From the NCBI GenBank assembly GCA_044433415.1, contig JAWXTP010000004.1, positions 1 to 59,514 of the forward strand: DNA of 59,514 bases, given 5' to 3'. A program made the translations under genes and the position numbers. The stretch is from JAWXTP01 sp044433415 (GTDB taxonomy: Bacteria > Bacteroidota > Bacteroidia > Bacteroidales > Rikenellaceae). The notes beneath the pieces are model-generated. The model worked only from the letters and a program-made list of their open reading frames with translations. It made no database searches and was not told where the DNA came from. Positions 1 to 6,207 of this stretch are shown piece after piece. How positions within the stretch are numbered: position 1 is the first letter of the stretch; every line of letters starts with the position of its first letter.

Positions 1-119
1 CACCCATAATACTTTTCATTTAACAAGAATGTTACTTCACCTTCGTAACTATTCTTTGTGCAATTTGAAAATAATAATGACCCTGTTAACATTAACAGTA
101 ATGATAGTAATTTTTTCAT
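1..119 (-). CDS. Small lipoprotein, 5' part only (cut by window edge)
   Basis: This is the first 39 codons of a gene whose remainder lies outside the window. It starts with ATG at 119 on the minus strand. The 120 bases here are identical to 3217-3336, so the visible protein equals the N-terminus of the small lipoprotein at 3003-3335: a hydrophobic signal peptide ending in LLFSNC, then a short beta-rich start. The identity stops just upstream of the start codon, where the flanks become only loosely similar. This suggests a recent duplication or gene conversion. The function is unknown. A surface or periplasmic lipoprotein is inferred from the signal. Confidence 0.7.
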   Translation of the reverse strand, partial: MKKLLSLLLMLTGSLLFSNCTKNSYEGEVTFLLNEKYYG

Positions 120-446
120 AATTTTTTTTGTTTTAAATTATTAATACTTGTAAAAATATAGTTTGTTATAATAAACACTAATGGTAATTGTGTTTTGTAA
201 TTAAAAAATAGCATACTATGTATGCACAAAACAAATACTTTTAGTATAGGGTTTTAACACTTTCAAATTTTAAAGTTTTAGAGGTTTCCTTTGGAACAAA
301 GGTAAATTCTTTTTTTTAGAAAAATATATCATAAAATTAACAGAAATATATAATATTTATGAGATTTTTTATACATTTATGCATGTTTAGAGCTTCTTCA
401 AAACAGGAGATTGCGTATGATTTTGATTACCAATAACTAAGAATAA
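120..446. other. Intergenic region without recognised gene
   Basis: This AT-rich stretch separates a minus-strand lipoprotein gene from the plus-strand histidine kinase gene, so promoters for both should lie here. I see only a weak Bacteroidota -7-like element, TACATTTA at 372-379, before the kinase. Fragments resembling the dispersed palindrome family (an AAAGTTTTAGAGGTTTCC-like half) occur near 270-290. I find no convincing coding sequence or RNA gene. Confidence 0.4.
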
Positions 447-1841
447 ATGACTAAGAATTACACTATAAGATTTAGTATAGCAGTATCCGTGATTATTTTA
501 TTGCAAATTATGTATTTTTTTAGTTTATATGAGAATTTTTCTATTAAAGAACACGAAAAAATAGAAAATTATTTATATCAGGCTATAGATTTAGAATTAC
601 ATAGTAGAAATATTGAGGATAAACCTGAAGTAAAATATGATATAGAGATTAAAAGCCTCGATGATTACACTAAAGAGGAGCAAGATAGTTTAATAAGGAA
701 ATTGCCTTTTTTAGCAACTAAACCACAAGTGTCAAACAAATATAATATACCAAAGTTAGTTGAAGATGGATATATTCGCACTAGTGGAGACCTTACCAAT
801 CAACAAAGACAAGATTTGTTTTATAAAACGAAAACGCCTGTAGATATAGTTGTCTTAGATAGTATTTTCAATGCTAAATTAAAAGAGGGTTATATAAGTA
901 GTGTCTATCTTATTACAGGTGCAGATAGCTTAGTTACGAGTAATGGTAACAAGGAGTTTAAGTATAATCATGAAACAAAATTAATAAAAATTGGGCTTAA
1001 CGATTTTCAAACTGTTTATGCTAAGGTTTTTATTCCTAAGTCATCATTTATAAAACAGTCAATACTTATCTTAATATTAACAATTTTAACAATGTTGGTA
1101 CCTGTATACTCTTTAGTGTATTTTGTTACAACTTTGAGAAGGAGAGATGAAGAAATTAGTGGACGTGAGATAAGTGTTAGTGGAATTATTCATGACCTTA
1201 AATCTCCGCTAAGTACAGTTAATGCAGCACTTGATTATTTTCGTATGTTTGATACAGACGAAGAGACTCAAGATTTTATAAAACTAAGTAAAAAAAGTAT
1301 TTCTAATTTAACTTTCAGAATAGAGTCTCTGCTTAATATATCACAGAGCTGTATAAGTAAAATTACACCTCATTTAGAATGTATAAAAAAGCAAAAAGTT
1401 GACGAACGTATAGATACAGTATTGCAAGAGCTAAAGCAAATATATAAAAATAAAATTATTAACATTAATGTTTCTAATGAGCTTAAAGAGGATTGTTATA
1501 TTGATTTACAACATCTAAATTCTATAATAGCAAATCTTGTAGAGAATTCAATTAAGTATTCTGATAAGAATGTAAATATTGATGTTAGATTAAAGCATAA
1601 TAATGGTGATGAGTTGATAATAGACGTTAAAGATGATGGGTTTGGCATTGCGAAACATAATCACAAAAAGATATTTAACCACCATCAAAGAGGAGAACAT
1701 AAAAATATTAAGGGCTATGGCGTTGGTTTAGCATATCTTCGACATATAGCACGTGCTCATAATGGAAAAATTCTACTTGTAAAAAGTGAAATAGGAAAAG
1801 GTTCCCATTTTAGAGTAATATTAAAGTCTCCTGTTGTTTAA
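447..1841 (+). CDS. Sensor histidine kinase, two-TM
   Basis: Membrane sensor kinase of 464 residues that should phosphorylate the response regulator encoded 23 bases downstream. A first membrane segment at about residues 8-27 and a second at about 204-228 enclose a periplasmic sensor of about 175 residues with no domain I recognise. The HisKA dimerisation segment contains GIIHDLKSPL, with the phospho-accepting histidine at 249. The ATPase domain shows the N box (NLVENSIKYS), G1 (DDGFGIA) and G2 (GYGVGLAYL). No HAMP domain is evident between TM2 and HisKA. The arrangement resembles Bacteroidota RprX-type kinases. The signal is unknown. Confidence 0.93.
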   Translation: MTKNYTIRFSIAVSVIILLQIMYFFSLYENFSIKEHEKIENYLYQAIDLELHSRNIEDKPEVKYDIEIKSLDDYTKEEQDSLIRKLPFLATKPQVSNKYNIPKLVEDGYIRTSGDLTNQQRQDLFYKTKTPVDIVVLDSIFNAKLKEGYISSVYLITGADSLVTSNGNKEFKYNHETKLIKIGLNDFQTVYAKVFIPKSSFIKQSILILILTILTMLVPVYSLVYFVTTLRRRDEEISGREISVSGIIHDLKSPLSTVNAALDYFRMFDTDEETQDFIKLSKKSISNLTFRIESLLNISQSCISKITPHLECIKKQKVDERIDTVLQELKQIYKNKIININVSNELKEDCYIDLQHLNSIIANLVENSIKYSDKNVNIDVRLKHNNGDELIIDVKDDGFGIAKHNHKKIFNHHQRGEHKNIKGYGVGLAYLRHIARAHNGKILLVKSEIGKGSHFRVILKSPVV

Positions 1842-1864
1842 ACCCCAGAATCAAAAATAAAAAA

Positions 1865-2545
1865 ATGGAAGATAAGAAAATAAAGGTTTTATTTGTAGAT
1901 GATGATACAGATTACGGAAATATAATTACTGCGATATTAAAGAAGTCGGGATACGACGTCTTATATTCTAATTCATTAATTAATATTGATACAACAATTA
2001 ATGAATTCCACCCTTCAATCGTATTGTTTGATGTTGAGGTAGGCGATAGTAATAGTATAGACGTGTTTGAATCTATAAAAGAATTCTTCCCCGGTCTTCC
2101 TTTTATTTTTATTTCATCTCATGTAGAAAAAGGATATTTATCTCGTGCTATTAGTCAAGGTGGGTACATTTATTTAAAGAAACCAGTTGATAGCGATGAG
2201 CTTATAGCCTACATAGCAAGATATGCTGTAGACTATATACCTATGATAAAATTTGGTAATTTTTCATTAAATAAAGAAACGCGTGAGCTAAAAGATGTTA
2301 AGTCGGGCGAAACTAGAATACTTTCAAAGAAAGAATATGATGTATTAGAACTACTAGTACTTAAAATAAGCCATATTATATCGCGAGAAGATATTATGAG
2401 TAAAGTATGGAAAGATGAATCTTGCACCGATTTAACATTAAATAACATAATATCAAGATTACGTAAATATATTTCTAGTGACACTAACATTCAAATTTTA
2501 ACATCTCAAAAGAAGGGGTATTGGATGGTAAACGCTTTGATGTAA
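1865..2545 (+). CDS. OmpR/PhoB-type response regulator
   Basis: DNA-binding response regulator of 226 residues, partner of the kinase just upstream and very probably co-transcribed with it. The N-terminal receiver domain carries the acidic pocket FVDDD (residues 10-14), the phospho-acceptor aspartate 56 in VLFDVEVG and the conserved lysine in YLKKP near 108. The C-terminal winged helix (about 128-226) shows the ILSKKEYDVLELL and NNIISRLRKYI pattern of the Trans_Reg_C family. The target genes cannot be read from the sequence. The minus-strand lipoprotein genes on both sides are reasonable candidates by position. Confidence 0.93.
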   Translation: MEDKKIKVLFVDDDTDYGNIITAILKKSGYDVLYSNSLINIDTTINEFHPSIVLFDVEVGDSNSIDVFESIKEFFPGLPFIFISSHVEKGYLSRAISQGGYIYLKKPVDSDELIAYIARYAVDYIPMIKFGNFSLNKETRELKDVKSGETRILSKKEYDVLELLVLKISHIISREDIMSKVWKDESCTDLTLNNIISRLRKYISSDTNIQILTSQKKGYWMVNALM

Positions 2546-2572
2546 CTTTGTTACCTCTTTAGAAACCAGTTA

Positions 2573-2751
2573 GATAACGAGACGATCTAATGTAGGGGCA
2601 GACCCCGTGTCTGCCCACGTATAAGGCGCTCGTCGCCGTCGAAGATTCATTTGTATACACCATTGATAATATTATAAATTGGTACGGCGACGAGCGCCGT
2701 ACAATGTGGGCAGACACGAGGTCTGCCCCTACAAAAGGTCGTCTCGTTATC
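2573..2751. repeat. 179-bp MITE-like inverted repeat
   Basis: Two arms of about 67-70 bases (left 2573-2639, right about 2683-2751) are near-perfect reverse complements, separated by about 40 AT-rich bases. The outer ends read GATAACGAGACGA on the left and TCGTCTCGTTATC on the right. The inner part carries GGGGCAGAC/GTCTGCCC and GGCGCTCGTCGCCG/CGGCGACGAGCGCC. It is far more GC-rich than its surroundings, which suggests an acquired non-autonomous element or a REP-like unit. It contains no gene, and apparent reading frames here follow from the palindrome. It begins 27 bases after the response regulator stop, so it could also fold in that transcript. Confidence 0.85.
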
Positions 2752-3002
2752 AATCATTTAGTCCGAAAAAGAAACTGCTTGTCGTGAATCGATTATTAAT
2801 CATTGGGGAAAATATACTCCCTCAGCTATTTCTCTATTTTAAATATAGGTAAAGAAGCTTCTTGTTGTAAGGTTGTTAAATTTTCTTCGTCATAATTAAT
2901 GTTATTGTAAGTGTTTTGTTTTCAGTTAAATAAGAGTTCAGAAACAACAAAATCCTGTTTTAAGATAAATTGGGTTAATAGCAATGATACAAATTATCAA
3001 TC
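2752..3002. other. Intergenic region, possible decayed coding remnant
   Basis: No intact gene. On the plus strand about 2761-2838 reads as a short open stretch (ending HWGKYTPSAISLF, then stop) with no start codon, directly next to the MITE-like element. It could be the tail of a gene interrupted or left behind by that element, but it is too short to identify. The rest is AT-rich without clear structure. Confidence 0.25.
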
Positions 3003-3335
3003 CTAGCTATTAGCATAACTAAAATTATATGTTACGTTTTCTTTTGACATAATTTGGAATGTGCCTGATTCTGAAGTGCCAGCAGCAGTAGTTCCACTAA
3101 TAACAAATTTATAATTTCCAAGATTTAAATCCACGGTAATTTCCCCCTGCTGTATTGTTGTAGAATAAATATATGCAGAAGATGAAGTGTAATCATAAGG
3201 GTAAATGTATAAAGTGCACCCATAATACTTTTCATTTAACAAGAATGTTACTTCACCTTCGTAACTATTCTTTGTGCAATTTGAAAATAATAATGACCCT
3301 GTTAACATTAACAGTAATGATAGTAATTTTTTCAT
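3003..3335 (-). CDS. Small putative lipoprotein (110 aa)
   Basis: A protein of 110 residues with an N-terminal signal ending in LLFSNC (Cys20). Asparagine before the cysteine is less usual for a lipobox, so lipidation is probable, not certain. The mature part (about 90 residues) is beta-strand and aromatic rich, with alternating hydrophobic and Thr/Ser/Tyr residues, and looks like a single small beta-sandwich. I cannot assign a family. The first 39 codons are identical in DNA to the partial gene at 1-119, so these are recent paralogues flanking the two-component system. It is the last gene of a minus-strand group with the propeller lipoprotein, and palindromic repeats separate the two. Confidence 0.75.
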   Translation of the reverse strand: MKKLLSLLLMLTGSLLFSNCTKNSYEGEVTFLLNEKYYGCTLYIYPYDYTSSSAYIYSTTIQQGEITVDLNLGNYKFVISGTTAAGTSESGTFQIMSKENVTYNFSYANS

Positions 3336-3360
3336 AGTAATTTGTTTTTTAAGTTATTAA

Positions 3361-3455
3361 AAAAGGAACTTTTGAAAATTAAATTTTAACGTTTTAAAAC
3401 TCAAAATCGAATAAAACCAGTTTCTAAAACTCCCCTTAAGGGAACTTCTATAAAT
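3361..3455. repeat. Dispersed palindrome family, copy 1
   Basis: Contains the diagnostic core TCGAATAAAACCAGTTTCTA (3408-3427) followed by ACTCCCCTT. The opposite arm begins at about 3361 with AAAAGGAACTTTTGAAAATT. A second half-unit, AAGGGAACTTCTATAAA, follows directly. It lies between the propeller gene stop and the small lipoprotein start and could act as a terminator or transcript-processing structure. Confidence 0.75.
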
Positions 3456-4496
3456 CTATTTTAAATATTTGCTTATATCACATTCCAAAATCTTACTATC
3501 CTCTACTTTACTAAGATATAATTTTGAATCATCCTTATTAACACACATATAACCTACTAGGTGTTCTAGATTGAATCTTGCAACTTTATTTCCGCTATAA
3601 TCATAGACGTAAATAATATCTCCACCCCTCTCATCATCAACTAACGGAGCGTCCGAGAAAAGTACATATATATATTTATCACTTATGTCAATGTGTTGAC
3701 ATCTACCAATAGATTTTTCTTTATTAAAGCGTATTCCTTTATTAACTACAGAAACCTCTACAGGTAGAATTTCATCATCCCAATTTTTGTGAATAACATC
3801 CCCATCTATAGTGTACATAACTATATAAGGGAGACGACTAGTAGCAAATACCATATTATTTCCACGACTCTTAATTGACCCTGGCATAAAATTTATAATT
3901 TCTAAAGGGTCAGCACCATCAATAAACTCAAAATACCCAAAATGCTTAATAAAATTCAACTCATTGTCATAAAGTGAAAACATACTTTCAGCTCCATTAC
4001 GAGAAAGAGAGACATAATTCTGATTTTTTAATTTTTGAAACAAACCATCTGTCATGGTAATATCTGTTTTACCTAATTTTATTTTGTTGTAATCTTTATG
4101 TTTCAACTTCACTATCCGTTCATGTTCTCTATCGTAAAGAAGAGTAGTTACCCTTCTTTTATTGATGTCTGAAACTTCAATTGTATCACCTATAACCGCT
4201 CCTATTCTTAAACTAATAAACTCATCAGAACTTCTACCTATGGTTCCATAGGATGCAACTAATTCTAACTCATTTCCAATACTATATAAATTCATCATTG
4301 GTTTTGCTCGTGAACTAATTGTTAACAACATATCTCCAACAGAACAGAGCATAGGTGTATTACTTAAAACCTCATTAGGGAATTCGCGTCCTTTGATATC
4401 TATTGTCGGATACTCACCTGTCGTGTTTTTATTACTAACACAAGAAACGCTACACAATAGTGTAATGGATAATATTATTAATACTTTATTCTTCAT
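3456..4496 (-). CDS. 6-bladed beta-propeller lipoprotein (TolB-like)
   Basis: Lipoprotein of 346 residues with signal and lipobox (Cys19 in LLCSVSC). The mature chain shows repeated beta-blade patterns, for example ISDKYIYVLFSD and GDIIYVYDYSGNKVARFNL near the C-terminus. These match the 6-bladed propeller / TolB-like family widespread in Bacteroidales. It is probably anchored to a membrane and binds a partner; no enzymatic motif is visible. It lies 83 bases downstream of the NVEALA-type peptide gene on the same strand, and I infer a functional link between the two. A distant paralogue lies at 56248-57327. I cannot assign a substrate or partner from sequence. Confidence 0.8.
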   Translation of the reverse strand: MKNKVLIILSITLLCSVSCVSNKNTTGEYPTIDIKGREFPNEVLSNTPMLCSVGDMLLTISSRAKPMMNLYSIGNELELVASYGTIGRSSDEFISLRIGAVIGDTIEVSDINKRRVTTLLYDREHERIVKLKHKDYNKIKLGKTDITMTDGLFQKLKNQNYVSLSRNGAESMFSLYDNELNFIKHFGYFEFIDGADPLEIINFMPGSIKSRGNNMVFATSRLPYIVMYTIDGDVIHKNWDDEILPVEVSVVNKGIRFNKEKSIGRCQHIDISDKYIYVLFSDAPLVDDERGGDIIYVYDYSGNKVARFNLEHLVGYMCVNKDDSKLYLSKVEDSKILECDISKYLK

Positions 4497-4579
4497 ATAT
4501 TTTATATCTAGGTAAATTCAACTTTAATGACAAAAGTGACTAATTATATTTATGATAAGATTAGCCACTTTTGTAAAAA

Positions 4580-4843
4580 TTAAATCCAACCAATTTTCTT
4601 TTTATAATCTTTCAGATATTCTACTGTTCCTTCGTATTGGGTAACATTTACATAAGAACATGATTCAAATTCTAAGTACTCGCAGTCAATTCTATCAGTA
4701 TCTTCATCACCACTTAAAGCTTCAAGGTTAGCTTTTATCAAGCGTTCTTCTTCAGTCATAGTTGCGTTATTGTATGCGTTATAACCTACTACAGTTGCAG
4801 CGCAGAATGTTGCTACTGCTAAGATTTTTTTTAATTTTCTCAT
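4580..4843 (-). CDS. NVEALA-type secreted small protein
   Basis: Start chosen at ATG 4843 (MRKLKKILAVATFC...), because the longer frame from 4873 adds only a non-signal extension. This gives 87 residues. An N-terminal basic, hydrophobic segment with an AVATFCAATVVGYNAY core is followed by NLEALSGDED, which matches the Asn-x-Glu-Ala-Leu hallmark of the Bacteroidota NVEALA family. A short tail carries two cysteines (CEYLEFESC). Family members are short exported proteins of unknown role. The motif next to an export signal suggests a leader that may be processed to release the cysteine-containing tail; this is inference. It is the upstream neighbour of the propeller lipoprotein gene. Confidence 0.65.
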   Translation of the reverse strand: MRKLKKILAVATFCAATVVGYNAYNNATMTEEERLIKANLEALSGDEDTDRIDCEYLEFESCSYVNVTQYEGTVEYLKDYKKKIGWI

Positions 4844-5037
4844 GATTTTAAATTTTAATTGATAACATTTCAATTTTTTGTGTTATCTTTGTTAAGTTCG
4901 TTTGTGAGTTCCCTATTTTGTAACATTTGTCTCTACCTTGTAGAGCATCTGTTTCGGAGTGGGGACTCTACTTATCTCCGATTCCGGGGGTGATTATTTT
5001 GTCCTGTTTGCCTTTTTGTTGTTTTAGAGTGTTAATA

Positions 5038-5153
5038 TAAGGGAACTTCTAAAAACTAGAAATAATATAAGGGGAGTTCTAGAAGCTGGTTTTATTCGAT
5101 TCCGAATTTTAAAATTCAAAGCGTTAAAAGCCAGTTTCTAGAAGTTTCCTTAA
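5038..5153. repeat. Dispersed palindrome family, copy 2
   Basis: Begins with a half-unit (AGGGAACTTCTAAAAACTAG) and continues with a full imperfect palindrome from about 5071 to 5152: GGGGAGTTCTAGAAGCTGG on the left and CCAGTTTCTAGAAGTTTCC on the right. The middle contains TTTTATTCGATTCCGAATTTT. It sits in the intergenic region upstream of the NVEALA gene. Confidence 0.8.
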
Positions 5154-5226
5154 GATTTATACATGTAAATAAAGGCTAATGTCTTTAAAGGCAAGTATGC
5201 TTATCTACAGCTACTTACAGGCTTTA

Positions 5227-5437
5227 TAACTTTGCGTCACCCCCCCATATGGCACTTTCGAGCTAAAATGGGGGGGGTGCAAAGTTTCGTTTAACACTTT
5301 TTTGAAAAAGTGAACAAAAACTCGCCTTCAGTTGCTTTTGAGACAACTGAGCGCATAATTTTTACAAAATTGTGGGCAATTACCAGAAACTTGGGGTTTC
5401 CGGTAATTGCTAATAAAACCAGTTCTTAGAATTCCCA
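5227..5437. other. Cluster of consecutive hairpins, possible structured RNA
   Basis: At least four stem-loops lie in a row in this non-coding stretch. They are AACTTTGC...CACCCCCCCAT pairing with ATGGGGGGGTGCAAAGTT (about 5228-5286), CACTTTTTtgAAAAAGTG (about 5297-5312), CAGTTG...CAACTG (about 5329-5349) and GCAATTACC...GGTAATTGC (5377-5410). A half-copy of the dispersed palindrome (AAACCAGTTCTTAGAATTCCC) follows. I see no open reading frame. It could be a structured transcript, or simply a landing site for several small repeats, just downstream of the DUF3244 gene on the minus strand. Confidence 0.4.
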
Positions 5438-5452
5438 TGTATTCCGCGTTTG

Positions 5453-5812
5453 TTAGATATTAAATGTTCCTATATATTCAATATTATCGTTTGATATTGA
5501 AATACTATAGCTACCCTGTTCTAACGCTGGAAGTTGATAATAATACTCTGTTCCGTCAGTAATAATCATTTCCTGATAAATCAATTCATTCGCATCATTA
5601 TATACATATAGTATGTATGAATCAAGAGGTGAATCAAATGCTACAGAAAGTTGTAAACTTGAACTGTTAATTGTTACTTCTGGTAGAAGTGTTAAAGATC
5701 TAGTAGGGTTAGCTCCGTAATTAACTTCCAAAGAAATTTCCTTTTTTTCCGAAGTAGCGTAAGAAAGGGAAGTAAATACTGTAAATAAAAATAAAAGTAG
5801 TAATCTCTTCAT
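5453..5812 (-). CDS. DUF3244-like secreted protein
   Basis: Small protein of 119 residues with a clear Sec signal peptide (MKRLLLLFLFTVFTSLSYAT, about 20 residues) and no lipobox. The mature part of about 99 residues has a beta-sandwich pattern: KKEISLEV near the start, LDSYILYVYNDANELIYQE in the middle and GSYSISISNDNIEYIGTFNI at the end. The final GxYxIxI...YxGxFxI pattern is typical of DUF3244 proteins of Bacteroidales. The function is unknown. Its upstream neighbour on the same strand is the membrane TPR regulator, and palindromic repeats lie on both sides. Confidence 0.75.
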   Translation of the reverse strand: MKRLLLLFLFTVFTSLSYATSEKKEISLEVNYGANPTRSLTLLPEVTINSSSLQLSVAFDSPLDSYILYVYNDANELIYQEMIITDGTEYYYQLPALEQGSYSISISNDNIEYIGTFNI

Positions 5813-5825
5813 AGTAATTTGTTTT

Positions 5826-5995
5826 TAAGGGGAGTTCTAGAAACAGGTTTTATTCGATTCCGAATTTTAAAGTTTTAGATTTGGAGTTTTACTAAATACA
5901 AGCGTGGTGGTTCCCACGGTGTATTTGTAAAAATTCAAAGATGAAGCTTTAAAATTTCAAATCGTTAAAATCAAGTTTCTAGAAGTTCACTTAAG
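5826..5995. repeat. Dispersed palindrome family, copy 3 with nested insert
   Basis: The outer arms are AGGGGAGTTCTAGAAACAGG and TCAAGTTTCTAGAAGTTCAC, as in other family copies. The middle is about 60-70 bases longer and includes its own hairpin, AAATACA...CGTGG/CCCACG...TGTATTT (about 5892-5928). The unit is therefore compound. It lies between the TPR regulator and the DUF3244 gene. Confidence 0.7.
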
Positions 5996-6000
5996 TTATT

Positions 6001-6070
6001 AAAAAAGGAACTTTTGAAAATTAAATTTTAACGCTTTAAAATTCAAAATCGAATAAAACAAGTTTACAGA
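6001..6070. repeat. Dispersed palindrome family, copy 4
   Basis: Very similar to copy 1: AAAAGGAACTTTTGAAAATT, then AAAATTCAAAATCGAATAAA and ACAAGTTTACAGAATT. It directly follows copy 3 in tandem. A further half-unit (TTAGGGGAGTTCTATAAACT, about 6197-6216) overlaps the stop of the TPR regulator gene. Confidence 0.65.
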
Positions 6071-6207
6071 ATTAAATTATTCACAACAAAATTACTCTAT
6101 ATCAGCTGTTAATCCAAACTTTAGCACCTCATATTTTACTTTATTAATATACTGAATAACAAGTACTTGAAAAATAAAAATCTACTTTTATATATTTTAG
6201 GGGAGTT

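Noticed and set aside
2559..2753. Open frame on the minus strand within the GC-rich inverted repeat
   Set aside because: It lies entirely in the palindromic element, its two halves reflect the repeat arms, and it has no signal, domain or coding character.
2761..2838. Short plus-strand stretch reading ...HWGKYTPSAISLF as a gene
   Set aside because: No start codon, too short to identify, and next to a mobile-like element; kept only as a possible remnant.
3217..3455. CRISPR-like array from repeated units near 3.3-6.1 kb
   Set aside because: The units are imperfect palindromes of variable length at irregular distances between genes, not equal direct repeats with unique spacers, and no cas gene is present.
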